Source: Candidatus Babelota bacterium (GTDB lineage: Bacteria; Babelota; Babeliae; Babelales; Vermiphilaceae). Taken from it: a DNA stretch of 64,000 bases. Each line of letters starts with the position of its first letter. Within the stretch, counting starts at the first letter, position 1. The stretch is taken from NCBI GenBank assembly GCA_029262575.1, contig JAJCZC010000020.1, positions 44,497 to 108,496 on the forward strand. The letters are read 5' to 3'. Below are positions 17,618 through 26,782 of the stretch, piece after piece. Below the pieces are notes generated by a model that saw nothing but the letters and a program-made list of their open reading frames with translations, was not told where the DNA came from and searched no databases. The position numbers and the translations under genes were made by a program.

Positions 17618-17647
17618 AACAACTTTTTATAAAAAGGAGCTCACGCT

Positions 17648-19267
17648 ATGCACAAATACTTTCTGGGTTTATTAGTTGCATGCACTATGCATGGCAACAA
17701 CTTCAAAACACTCTTCGATGAGGGAGTCGAAGCATTTCATCAACAGGAATATACTCAAGCAACATCATGCTTTGAGCATGCCAATAGATTACAACCAAAC
17801 AACACAATACTCTTATTTAATTTAGCTGTGTGTTATAAACAATTATCAAAAAATGAAGAAGCTATCAATTTACTTTACAAAGTCATTGAATTTGATCCTA
17901 GCTATATAAAAGCTTATCACCAACTTATACCTCTGCTCAAAGAAAAAAACGACGAAAAGGAATTAGAAAAATTTTATAAACAACTGCTCGTCATCGAACC
18001 AAATAATACACAAGCACATTTACATCTGGCAAGACATTATAAAGAAATTGAACAGTTCGATGTAGCAATTAATCATTTTGAACAAGTACTCGAAATTGAG
18101 CCACACAACAACACATGCCGTTTTGAACTTGCAATTGCAAACACCATGATTGGACAAACACAAAGAGCAATTGAACTTTATGACCAACTGCTTGAAGTCA
18201 ATCCTAATAACATCTCCATGATTTATAACAAAGGATACGTTTATAAAATGGGAGGCAATGCAACCAAAGCAATTGAAATGTATAAACAAACATTGGAAAT
18301 TAACCCTAACTATGACAGTTCGCACTTTGCATTAGGCCATGCCTATTTAATTAAGGGTGATTATGCTCAAGGTTGGAAACAACATGCACGTTATTTGAAA
18401 CAAGCTGGGCGCAACGGAGATAAACTTCGTCAATTTTTAGCTGAGGGCACAACAGAAGGCAAACGAATATTGTTGCGACCTGAAGGTGGATTGGGAGACT
18501 CCATTCATTTTGTACGCTATGCTCGCGAACTCAAACGATATGGCATATACGTTATTGTTGCAGTTCCTAAATCTCTCTATGATCTACTCAAAAACTGTTC
18601 CTATATAGATGAATTAGTGAAAATTGGTGATCCAATACCGTCCTTTCATGATCACACAACCCTCATGAGCATTCCGGCAATACTATATAGCCATGAACAG
18701 CGCTTACCCGATTTTTCACCCTATCTCCAGCCCGATCCAGAACGCATTACTTATTGGGGTGATTATCTTAAACATGACACCAATTTCAAAATTGGCATTT
18801 GTTGGGAAGCAAGTGTCTATAATGACTCATCCCGTCCTCCAGTTGCGCGCCGCGGCATGCCACTAGAAATAATGTATATCTTATCTGAACTTGAAGGAGT
18901 AAGCCTTTACAGTTTGCAACAACATGATGGTGTTGAGCAATTAAAATCGATACCGCCATACTTCAACATCCATATTTTTAATGAAGAGTTTGATAAAACG
19001 CATGGCAGTTTTGTGGATACTGCGGCAGTGATGCACCATATGGATTTCATTATTTCAGTCGATACCGCAATTGCGCATTTGGCTGGTGCTATGGCAAAAC
19101 CAATCTGGTTGCTGTTGCCATGGGCCACCGATTGGCGTTGGTTAGAGCATCAAACATCCTCTCCATGGTATCCAACAATGCGTATTTTCAAACAACCTGA
19201 ACCCTTTGATTGGAAAACAGTACTAGATAATGTGTATCTAGCATTGCTGAAAAAATTACACTATTAA
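17648..19267 (+). CDS. Secreted TPR-repeat glycosyltransferase (GT9-like), paralog 3
   Basis: 539 residues. The N-terminus (MHKYFLGLLVACTMHG) is a short signal peptide. TPR repeats run to about residue 235. The glycosyltransferase domain follows, with RPEGGLGDSIHFVRYAREL in place of the usual AEQGLGD, then IGICWEASVYNDSSRPP, and FIISVDTAIAHLAGAMAKP with DWRWL. The W-Q-G-N-P loop of paralogs 1 and 2 is replaced, so its donor or acceptor use may differ. AAAAAGGAG gives a strong ribosome site. A short hairpin (19266-19293) overlaps the stop codon. Confidence 0.86.
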   Translation: MHKYFLGLLVACTMHGNNFKTLFDEGVEAFHQQEYTQATSCFEHANRLQPNNTILLFNLAVCYKQLSKNEEAINLLYKVIEFDPSYIKAYHQLIPLLKEKNDEKELEKFYKQLLVIEPNNTQAHLHLARHYKEIEQFDVAINHFEQVLEIEPHNNTCRFELAIANTMIGQTQRAIELYDQLLEVNPNNISMIYNKGYVYKMGGNATKAIEMYKQTLEINPNYDSSHFALGHAYLIKGDYAQGWKQHARYLKQAGRNGDKLRQFLAEGTTEGKRILLRPEGGLGDSIHFVRYARELKRYGIYVIVAVPKSLYDLLKNCSYIDELVKIGDPIPSFHDHTTLMSIPAILYSHEQRLPDFSPYLQPDPERITYWGDYLKHDTNFKIGICWEASVYNDSSRPPVARRGMPLEIMYILSELEGVSLYSLQQHDGVEQLKSIPPYFNIHIFNEEFDKTHGSFVDTAAVMHHMDFIISVDTAIAHLAGAMAKPIWLLLPWATDWRWLEHQTSSPWYPTMRIFKQPEPFDWKTVLDNVYLALLKKLHY

Positions 19268-19293
19268 GGGTATCAATACTCACATATACCCTT
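19266..19293 (+). terminator. Weak stem-loop after paralog 3
   Basis: An 8-bp stem AAGGGTAT / ATACCCTT with a 12-base loop begins in the stop codon. Only three T residues follow, so termination would be partial. Paralog 4 has a 91-base leader and may have its own promoter. Confidence 0.4.
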
Positions 19294-19358
19294 TATGAAA
19301 ATTATAGTAGAACTTTAGAGATAAATTATATAATCATTTTTAATGAATAAGGAAGTCT

Positions 19359-21119
19359 ATGCAAGCGCAATCTTTATGGAGAACCTCATATATCCCATAT
19401 GCCATCGTTGGCACTTCACTCATATTAGGCATGTTACTGAAAGATCCATTTATGGCTTCGTGGCACTATTTCACAAAAACACCCGCTCCTTTAATTAGTG
19501 CTCAAGCAACCACAGAAACGGTCCGTTCATTTGCCCCAAGAGATATGAACCTACTATTTAGCGAAGCAGATGCCCTTTTTTATGATAACAACATTGATGA
19601 CGCGATCAAAAAATATAAGTCTATTTTAACACAGGACAACCATTCAGTGTTAGCATTCATGAGAATGGGAGCAGCACTCTGCAAAAAAGACAACTATGAA
19701 CTTGCAGAATTCTATTACCGCATAGCTGTTTCGTTGCAACCGGCATTTGTACTTTCCTATATCAAACTTGGCTTGGTACAACATCGACTCAAAAAATATC
19801 CTGAGGCCTTGCGCACTTTTGCTGCTGCTCTTACTTTGCAACCTGATAATTTTGAAGCCCATTTTAATGTGAGTAAAATATATAGCGATTTACGCAATTT
19901 CGATCGTGCTATCGAGCATGCAAAAAAAGCTGTTGAAATGCACCCACAAAACGTACATACACATTTAAATTTAGGCCATATTTATAACAAACAGGGCGAC
20001 ACACAGTCTGCTATCAAAATGTATGAAAAAGCAATTAAGGTTGAACCTGAACTTGCTAACGCACATTATAACCTAGGCTACACATTACGCGTACAACGTG
20101 AACCAAAAAAAGCACTCCCTCATCTCTTTCGCGCTTTGGAATTGCAACCGGAATATCCTGATGCACATATTGCTCTTGCGCAAGCTTATTGGACCTTTGG
20201 CGATTTTGAAACTGCATGGAAACATTATGATTGGCGGTGGAAACAACTTGGTATCGACCCTCATAACTTCGGTACGCCGTTGTGGGACGGCTCGCCATTA
20301 GAAGGTAAATCTATTCTACTCTACGCCGAACAAGGCATGGGCGATACTTTGCAATTTATTCGTTATGCTAAGTTGGTCAAAGAACTTGGTGGCAACACCA
20401 TTTGTAAAGTTCAAAAGCCACTTGAATCAATTCTACAACTTTGTCCTTATGTGGATACACTTGTACATAAAATAAATGACAAGGACGTTGAACTTGCAGC
20501 ACAGGCGCCCTTGCTTAATTTACCTGGTATTTTAAAAACAACTAAAGACACCATTCCACATCCAATGCCTTATCTTTTTGCTGATAAAAAACTTTCAGCA
20601 CAATGGAAGAAAAAACTAGCAAACGATACAAACTTCAAAGTTGGAATCGCTTGGCATGTATTGCCAGAGCATGAAGCATCAAAATCCCCAATCTCAAAGC
20701 GCAGCGTTCCCCTCAAGCTGCTAGCAGAATTGGCTGAAATTCCTGGCGTAAGCTTTTATTCATTACAAAAGTTTGATGGCGTTGAGCAGATTCTTGAAAT
20801 GCCAGAAAGTTTCAAAGTTAAAACCTTTGGCTATGATTTTGATGAAACTAATGGCAGATTTATGGATACTGCAGCACTTATTGATAATCTTGATCTGGTT
20901 CTTTCCGTTGACACCTCAATCATTCATCTTGCAGGCGGCATGGGCAAAAAGGTGTGGACATTATTGCCATATTCTCCTGATTGCCGTTGGGATTTAGATG
21001 AACATACAACACCATGGTATAACAACATGCGTTTGTTCCGCCAGCAAAAACCATATGATTGGCAACCGGTAGTGGCACGGGTGAAAAGTGCTCTTCAGAG
21101 AGCAACTAGCCGCAACTAA
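19359..21119 (+). CDS. Membrane-anchored TPR-repeat glycosyltransferase (GT9-like), paralog 4
   Basis: 586 residues. Instead of a cleaved signal, residues 12-29 (YIPYAIVGTSLILGMLL) look like an uncleaved N-terminal anchor. TPR repeats cover about 55-280. The glycosyltransferase domain has YAEQGMGDTLQFIRYAK, VGIAWHVLPEHEASKSP, and LVLSVDTSIIHLAGGMGKKV with a DCRWD variant of the usual DWRW. The pocket after 'G-I-A-W' differs from paralogs 1 and 2. AAGGAAG precedes the ATG. A strong terminator follows. This would place the TPR and catalytic parts on one side of the membrane; which side needs an experiment. Confidence 0.86.
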   Translation: MQAQSLWRTSYIPYAIVGTSLILGMLLKDPFMASWHYFTKTPAPLISAQATTETVRSFAPRDMNLLFSEADALFYDNNIDDAIKKYKSILTQDNHSVLAFMRMGAALCKKDNYELAEFYYRIAVSLQPAFVLSYIKLGLVQHRLKKYPEALRTFAAALTLQPDNFEAHFNVSKIYSDLRNFDRAIEHAKKAVEMHPQNVHTHLNLGHIYNKQGDTQSAIKMYEKAIKVEPELANAHYNLGYTLRVQREPKKALPHLFRALELQPEYPDAHIALAQAYWTFGDFETAWKHYDWRWKQLGIDPHNFGTPLWDGSPLEGKSILLYAEQGMGDTLQFIRYAKLVKELGGNTICKVQKPLESILQLCPYVDTLVHKINDKDVELAAQAPLLNLPGILKTTKDTIPHPMPYLFADKKLSAQWKKKLANDTNFKVGIAWHVLPEHEASKSPISKRSVPLKLLAELAEIPGVSFYSLQKFDGVEQILEMPESFKVKTFGYDFDETNGRFMDTAALIDNLDLVLSVDTSIIHLAGGMGKKVWTLLPYSPDCRWDLDEHTTPWYNNMRLFRQQKPYDWQPVVARVKSALQRATSRN

Positions 21120-21144
21120 CGTTTCTAAAAACAATTGAAACATT

Positions 21145-21173
21145 AAGCCGATGTTTTATGCATCGGCTTTTTT
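21145..21173. terminator. Bidirectional terminator at the end of the TPR-glycosyltransferase array
   Basis: A 9-bp stem AAGCCGATG / CATCGGCTT with a 7-base loop and a T-run. It lies between the plus-strand array and the converging minus-strand gene at 21181. Confidence 0.85.
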
Positions 21174-21180
21174 ATTTGTT

Positions 21181-21990
21181 TTATTCGTCTTCCATCCAAT
21201 GATGACCCAATGCAATAATTGGCAATTTAGGATTAAACACAGGAACCATATCGCCAATGGTACCAGAGTTTTTGATAAGCACATTACATTTGGATAGCAA
21301 CATAGTTGCTTGCAAGATCTTTTTATTTTGATCGATAGCATCAGGATTAGCAACGATTGGATATAACATAATTTTCCGACCATACTTTTTTTTCAACTTT
21401 TTTAATAATACATCATCGGGTGCAAGACCTTCTGTGACTAAAAAGAAACGTGTATGCCTATAGGTATCAAGATGTTCATGCAATGCATCAATAAATTGCC
21501 CAATAGATGCCTGTTGATATTGTGCAGGCCATTTTCGATAATATGCACCAATAATCTTTCGTTTTGTAAAATGCTTATGAGCAAATCTATCGACATTTTT
21601 TACGATGTCATCTTGTAAAACAATGTATTTCATCAACAGTTCATGAAGGCGAATATACGACATGTCAAAATCAGCACGCAGTCGCATAGCACGGGCAATG
21701 TTAGCACAGATTCTTCTGCAAAAGGGATTCACTTCTCCCCATTGATCTTGCTTTGCAAAATGTAACCACCAATTATCGTTTGAACGTTTTATGTGCTTGG
21801 TCCTTAAAAAATCAAATGAAATACCTGAAATGTCACCAATGTCATATTGATCCAAAGCGTAGAGCAATGTGTAGAACATACTCAAAATATTAGCTTGCGC
21901 TCCATCTTTCAAATCGAAGCATAATGCAGGCCCTCTTGCCGCCACGCATCCATGAGAAAAGAATATAACTAAAAAAAGAAACCTATTCAT
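21181..21990 (-). CDS. Secreted NodZ/fucosyltransferase-like protein, diverged
   Basis: 269 residues with a signal peptide (1-18). It is a shorter, diverged relative of the neighbouring 22010 protein: both share the layout 'N-I/F-S-x-F-x-T/S-L-L/I-x-A-L-D-x-x', a central KIIGAYYRKW (HYRGTD in the neighbour), FFLVTEGLAPDDVLLKKL (acceptor strand), and ATMLLSKCNVLIKNSGT near the end. The R-G-T-D-like loop is changed to R-K-W-P, so nucleotide-sugar binding may be weakened. It is 19 bases downstream of the 22010 gene with AAGGAGA before its ATG. The two form one operon on the opposite strand to the TPR enzymes. Confidence 0.65.
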   Translation of the reverse strand: MNRFLFLVIFFSHGCVAARGPALCFDLKDGAQANILSMFYTLLYALDQYDIGDISGISFDFLRTKHIKRSNDNWWLHFAKQDQWGEVNPFCRRICANIARAMRLRADFDMSYIRLHELLMKYIVLQDDIVKNVDRFAHKHFTKRKIIGAYYRKWPAQYQQASIGQFIDALHEHLDTYRHTRFFLVTEGLAPDDVLLKKLKKKYGRKIMLYPIVANPDAIDQNKKILQATMLLSKCNVLIKNSGTIGDMVPVFNPKLPIIALGHHWMEDE

Positions 21991-22009
21991 TACAACATCT
22001 CCTTAATTA

Positions 22010-22891
22010 CTACTCATCATAGCCAATATTTGCGTGTATTACTTGCATCTTAGGATTAAACATCTGAGAAGTGTCACTCAAATTTGAAGACATTTTAATC
22101 AAAAGATCACACTTTGAAAGCAACACGCAATCAATTAAAGCGTCTTCACCTTTTTTATAATTACTGCCTTTTTTTTCAACATGCACTGCCTTATGATCAA
22201 CTGACCGCATTGCATTAATGCCGCACACAAAATGCCCGTATCTTTCTTTCATAAATTGCATAAAACGTTGATCATCTGTCGCTACAAAAATTTTTGTTGG
22301 ACGCATTATAGAATGAGATAAAAATTCACGATGGACAATTTCAAACATCTTTTCATATGAAACTTTAGGTGCCTCAAGATGTTTATCTGTACCCCGATAA
22401 TGTACACCTATCACATGAAAATTCTTCATATGCTCATAATAAAAAATATCAATTTTTTTGGTAATATGAGGCTTAATGTTAATATATTTTTTGATAAGTG
22501 CATGCGCACGATCACGAGGCATTTGAAATTGCGCTTCTAGGGTAAACGCTATCTTTTGCCAAGCTTTAAGCTTTATGCATTGCCCACTATCATTTTTATT
22601 TTGCTCATCATAAGGAGATTCAAAATAATATTCCCACCAATTCGGGCCATGGTGCTCATCGTAATACCATCCATTGTCTTCAAAATCAATGGTAAGGTAC
22701 CCATTTTGTTGCTCACAATAATCCAGCGCCCCAATAATAGAATTAAACAAAGAAAAAAAACCTGGATTGTCTCTTCTTGCACTGAAATGAAAACGGGTCA
22801 ATGCTTGATCCTCTGCATGTAGATAGACGATGGGAAAAATCGCAGATACGAGAATAAAGAATGCAGCTATTTGTTTAATATATTTGTCCAT
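22010..22891 (-). CDS. Secreted NodZ/O-fucosyltransferase-like glycosyltransferase
   Basis: 293 residues with a signal peptide (1-26, ending VYLHAED). Key parts: GFFSLFNSIIGALDYCEQQ near 43-62, GWYYDEHHGPNWWEYYFE near 73-90, the GDP-sugar loop VIGVHYRGTDKH near 157-168, KIFVATDDQRFMQFM near 198, and GEDALIDCVLLSKCDLLIK near 245-263. This is the wording of the NodZ / GT23-GT65-like fucosyltransferase superfamily, which uses GDP-fucose. GDP-fucose is cytosolic, so a signal peptide is unexpected unless the protein acts inside a host. The exact sugar is not known. It heads the two-gene minus-strand operon. Confidence 0.72.
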   Translation of the reverse strand: MDKYIKQIAAFFILVSAIFPIVYLHAEDQALTRFHFSARRDNPGFFSLFNSIIGALDYCEQQNGYLTIDFEDNGWYYDEHHGPNWWEYYFESPYDEQNKNDSGQCIKLKAWQKIAFTLEAQFQMPRDRAHALIKKYINIKPHITKKIDIFYYEHMKNFHVIGVHYRGTDKHLEAPKVSYEKMFEIVHREFLSHSIMRPTKIFVATDDQRFMQFMKERYGHFVCGINAMRSVDHKAVHVEKKGSNYKKGEDALIDCVLLSKCDLLIKMSSNLSDTSQMFNPKMQVIHANIGYDE

Positions 22892-23062
22892 GTCTACTCT
22901 CTCACTCTTTTTATAAAAATATCATTATGCTGGAAGCACACTTTACTATAACTGCCTACCTTAATAAAGTAAAAACCATCTTTGACCTTTACTCATTTCT
23001 ATAGTAGAACTACAGCATAAAAAAAGTTGGCCCAAGTAACAAGCAAAAAAAAGGAGCACCTT

Positions 23063-24337
23063 ATGCATAAGGTATGGAGTATTCTACTCATAACATTACT
23101 CAGTTCATTTCATAAAAACTGCTGCAAAGTTCATATTATAGAACCTATCTCACGATCGTCATATACATCCTCAAAAAAAGCCGATAATCTTCAACATATT
23201 TACAATGAACAATGCAAACATATTGAAGTATCCATCACTAATCAACAAAACGCCATTGACATGTTGCGCGCATTAGAGCCACTCAAAAAAGCTGATAAAA
23301 CAATAACGATAAAAGCCCCTGAACATATTGCAACGGTTATTTCATGGTGCAACTATGTAGATAATGTAATAACCTCTGGTACAACTAAAAGTGATGCCCA
23401 TATCGAAATTGAAGATTTATTTGATTTTCATAAACAAAATGAAGCAAACGCTGTAAATACAGCACCCTTTATTTCTGTTGATGAGACCATTGCAGCTCTA
23501 TGGCATGATGTATTAGTGCAAGATCCAAACTATAAAATCGGCGTGTGTTGCCAATCTCTACATAAAGAATCACACGATATACATATAGAATCATTTTTCT
23601 CTCTTGCATGTATGCAAGACGTTTCTCTATATTCATTTGACGAAGTTAATGCATCACATGTGCCAGATCATATCAATCTTTACACCTTTGCAAAAAACGC
23701 AAAAAAATCGTTTACTCACGTAACTGCCCTTATTGATCAACTAGATTTAATCATCACAACACAACCACACATCGCACAACTTGGAGGCGCACTTGGCAAA
23801 TCAGTATGGTTTGTTACATCTGACCCGACTTATTATGACCTAGATGAACAATATGCAACCATCACACATTTTACACTATCTGATGAGCGCAACGTAGTGT
23901 TTGATATGATGCACCATTTAGCCCTGCACATGGAAAAACCGTCTGCCAAAATTGTAGCGGCCGAAATTGCCACCGGTGAATTAATCGACAAAATGACCAT
24001 TCTGCAAATCAAAACCGAACGCATTAGCGATGAAAAAAAGCTGCAAAACATTTGGCGCGAGCTCGAAAGTTTGCAACGCACATTTGATATGCTCATTACG
24101 CCAACCCCTGAACTTGAAAACTTAATCAAAGAACTAAAGGCCGCAAATGAAGCACTGTGGACAACTGAAGATTTAATTCGTGATAAAGAACGCGACAATG
24201 CCTTTGATAATGAATTTATTCTGCTTGCACGTTCTGTTTATATTCAAAATGATGAACGCTGTCGTGTTAAGCGTGAAATTAATGAACATTTAGGATCACG
24301 ACTGGTCGAAGAAAAATCATATAAGCCATATAATTAA
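23063..24337 (+). CDS. Degenerate secreted glycosyltransferase fused to an intact DUF6165-like domain
   Basis: 424 residues from ATG 23063 (AAAGGAG just upstream); an N-terminal signal segment (MHKVWSILLITLLSSFHK). No TPR array is left. Residues about 60-290 keep the outline of the GT9-like domain of paralogs 1-4: NYKIGVCCQS for NFKIGICWQG, LYSFDEVNASHVPDHIN for the LYSLQK strand, and LDLIITTQPHIAQLGGALG for the DTS-H-L-A-G-A-L-G loop. The catalytic glycine loop and the D-W-R-W motif are gone, so this part is probably inactive. Residues about 295-424 match DUF6165: TGELIDKMTILQIKTERI, NEALWTTEDLIRDKE, and LVEEKSYKPYN at the end. DUF6165 often accompanies such glycosyltransferases; its role is unknown to me. 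Confidence 0.75.
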   Translation: MHKVWSILLITLLSSFHKNCCKVHIIEPISRSSYTSSKKADNLQHIYNEQCKHIEVSITNQQNAIDMLRALEPLKKADKTITIKAPEHIATVISWCNYVDNVITSGTTKSDAHIEIEDLFDFHKQNEANAVNTAPFISVDETIAALWHDVLVQDPNYKIGVCCQSLHKESHDIHIESFFSLACMQDVSLYSFDEVNASHVPDHINLYTFAKNAKKSFTHVTALIDQLDLIITTQPHIAQLGGALGKSVWFVTSDPTYYDLDEQYATITHFTLSDERNVVFDMMHHLALHMEKPSAKIVAAEIATGELIDKMTILQIKTERISDEKKLQNIWRELESLQRTFDMLITPTPELENLIKELKAANEALWTTEDLIRDKERDNAFDNEFILLARSVYIQNDERCRVKREINEHLGSRLVEEKSYKPYN

Positions 24338-24363
24338 GATAACGCAACTCTGCCTCCATAAAA

Positions 24364-24392
24364 AAGCTTCGATCTCCGATCGAGGCTTTTTT
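24364..24392 (+). terminator. Rho-independent terminator
   Basis: An 11-bp stem (one G-U pair) AAGCTTCGATC / GATCGAGGCTT, loop TCC, and a six-T run. It separates the glycosyltransferase island from the helicase gene. Confidence 0.88.
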
Positions 24393-24458
24393 GCTGTATA
24401 TGTGATTTATTGCTAAAATGAATACCATTGCAAAAATGAAAAAAATTAGGCTCAAATA

Positions 24459-26771
24459 ATGCTAAAAAAATTTAATACCTATCTCAAACAACAACTGAAC
24501 GACCAACAACGCAAAGCGGTTGAACAAAAAGATGGTTCACTTTTAGTTATTGCCGGTGCGGGATCTGGCAAAACACGTGTGATCACATCACGCATTGCAC
24601 ACCTTATGCTCAATCATGGTGTAACTTCCGAACAAGTTGTTGCTCTCACATTTACCAATAAAGCCGCTAAAGAGATGCAAGAACGCATTGGTACATTTTT
24701 AGGGCCTGATGCAACGGTACCATTTGTGGGAACGTTTCACTCATATTGTGTCCGTCTACTCAAACGCAATCAAGAACTTCTCGAAACGCCCTTTTTTTCT
24801 ATCATTGACACTGATGATCAAGAAAAAATTATCAAAGGCATCATGCAACGCGCAAACATGGGCAAGCAGACAACAGCAAAACAGCTCATGTATCAAATTT
24901 CAAACCTCAAAAACGTTGCACTCGAACCAACTGAGCGTGAAATCATGTTTGCGCAATATCCATTATTGCAGGATGTATTCACCGCCTATGAAAAGGAAAA
25001 GCGTGCCAGTAAAGTGCTCGACTTTGATGATCTTCTGCATCATGGCCTAAAATTATTTGATAATAAAGACTTTAAGCAACGCTTTCAACAACGGGTGCGT
25101 CATATATTGGTTGATGAATATCAAGATACCAATGTTGTACAGCATGCATTGCTCAAAGCAATGGCAAAAAAAGGCAAAACTAGTTTTGCAGCCGATTCAA
25201 TTTGTGTCGTTGGCGATGAAGATCAATCGATCTATTCGTGGCGTGGTGCAACTGTGGCCAATATGGTCAACTTCAAAAAAGACTTTCCTAAAACAACACT
25301 GGTCAAGATTGAACAAAATTATCGCTCAGTACAATCAATTTTGGATGTTGCAAATCATGTAATCAAACATAACAAACAACGCAATCCAAAAAAACTATGG
25401 TCAGAAAAAAAAGGGAATAATCGCGTTCGCAGTCTCACTTGTATGTCAGAATATCAAGAAGGCGATGCTATTGCTCATTTTTGCACCGTAGCTAAAAATA
25501 GTATCAAATTAAATGATTGTGCAATTTTATATCGTACACATTTTCAATCTCGTGCAATTGAAGAAGCATTAATTAAAGCTGCCATTCCCTATAAAATTTT
25601 TGGTGGCGTCCAGTTTTATGAACGCAAAGAGATTAAAGATCTGCTCACTTATTTAAAATTAATTATCAACCCATTTGATCGCCCCTCTTTTTTCAGAATA
25701 ATGAACACGCCAGGACGTGGTTTAGGCACAGCTTTTGAAACCCTATTTTATGAACGTTGGACACAGGAACCATTTTTAACTTTTATTGATGTCGCTCAAA
25801 AATTGATCGAAGAAAAAACCGTTAAAGGTAAAAAGGCATTGTCACTACAAGGCTTAATTTCAGTATTTGATAACATTGATCCTAAAATGTCACCTGGCAA
25901 ACTTCTTGATATTATAGTGTTACGTACCAACTATGTTGCCTACCTAAAAGACACGCATGAACTTGAAGAAGCACAAGGTCGCATTGATAACATCAATGAG
26001 TTAGCTCGTGCAATTGAACACTTTGAATCGGAAAAAAAAGGTAATCTTGATCAATTTTTAGAAGAAGTTGCTCTGTTGCAAGAAAAATCGACAAAACAGG
26101 ATGAGCAACAAGATGCCATTATGATGATGACACTGCATGCAGCAAAAGGGTTAGAATTTGATACCGTAATGCTGGTGGGCCTTGAAGAAGGTTTACTGCC
26201 ATCATCTCGCTCATTACATGATGATGAAGCAATCGAAGAAGAACGAAGGTTGTTCTATGTCGGTATCACACGAGCAAAAGAACGATTATTGATGAGCAAG
26301 TCACGTTATCGCTATAGTTATGGCCAAATGAACGATCAAAAACCATCACGCTTTTTGAAAGAAGTTCCAGAACATTTAGTATTCACTCATGATATTGGCC
26401 ACATGCAACCATACACAATTAAACAGCACTTTGCTGAATGGCTTGGCATAAATCAACCAGCATCAAACGTGATGACCTTTGGTAGCCCAAAACGCACGGT
26501 ACCGCCAAAAGTAGTTCATGCAAAAAAACAAGCTGTTATTCCAAAACGCACACATGCACCCAAAACATTCAAAGGCAATAAAACAACAACAAAGATTGAT
26601 GCTAAGCCAGCCTTTAGCGGCGCATGGAAAATAAATCAACCGGTCAAGCATAAAACATTTGGTATTGGATTAATTAAAAAGGTTGAACCCAAAGGCGCCA
26701 AAACATTTATCACCGTCAACTTTGGTGGAAACATTAAAAAGGTGCTTTCAACTTTTATAACAAAAGTATAA
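24459..26771 (+). CDS. pcrA: UvrD/PcrA-type superfamily 1 DNA helicase
   Basis: 770 residues. Helicase motifs in order: Q-motif LNDQQRKAVE, Walker A AGAGSGKTRVITSRI, motif Ia ALTFTNKAAKEM, Walker B ILVDEYQDTN (DEYQ), motif III GDEDQSIYSWRGA, motif IV QNYRS, motif V MMTLHAAKGLEFD, and motif VI RRLFYVGITRAKE. These enzymes unwind DNA 3' to 5' in repair and replication. The C-terminus (about 715-770, VKHKTFGIGLIKKVEPKG) is the Tudor-like domain that in PcrA/UvrD contacts RNA polymerase. UvrD and Rep are close alternatives to the name PcrA. No recombination neighbours. Confidence 0.95.
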   Translation: MLKKFNTYLKQQLNDQQRKAVEQKDGSLLVIAGAGSGKTRVITSRIAHLMLNHGVTSEQVVALTFTNKAAKEMQERIGTFLGPDATVPFVGTFHSYCVRLLKRNQELLETPFFSIIDTDDQEKIIKGIMQRANMGKQTTAKQLMYQISNLKNVALEPTEREIMFAQYPLLQDVFTAYEKEKRASKVLDFDDLLHHGLKLFDNKDFKQRFQQRVRHILVDEYQDTNVVQHALLKAMAKKGKTSFAADSICVVGDEDQSIYSWRGATVANMVNFKKDFPKTTLVKIEQNYRSVQSILDVANHVIKHNKQRNPKKLWSEKKGNNRVRSLTCMSEYQEGDAIAHFCTVAKNSIKLNDCAILYRTHFQSRAIEEALIKAAIPYKIFGGVQFYERKEIKDLLTYLKLIINPFDRPSFFRIMNTPGRGLGTAFETLFYERWTQEPFLTFIDVAQKLIEEKTVKGKKALSLQGLISVFDNIDPKMSPGKLLDIIVLRTNYVAYLKDTHELEEAQGRIDNINELARAIEHFESEKKGNLDQFLEEVALLQEKSTKQDEQQDAIMMMTLHAAKGLEFDTVMLVGLEEGLLPSSRSLHDDEAIEEERRLFYVGITRAKERLLMSKSRYRYSYGQMNDQKPSRFLKEVPEHLVFTHDIGHMQPYTIKQHFAEWLGINQPASNVMTFGSPKRTVPPKVVHAKKQAVIPKRTHAPKTFKGNKTTTKIDAKPAFSGAWKINQPVKHKTFGIGLIKKVEPKGAKTFITVNFGGNIKKVLSTFITKV

Positions 26772-26782
26772 CGACTCTATTT

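Noticed and set aside
13532..18350. Possible CRISPR-like or satellite repeats
   Set aside because: The repetition is in-frame TPR coding sequence without constant spacers or palindromes.
22982..23010. Promoter TTGACC with TATAGT before the 23063 gene
   Set aside because: The spacer is only 12 bases; the alternative -10 (TAGAAC) is too poor to support.
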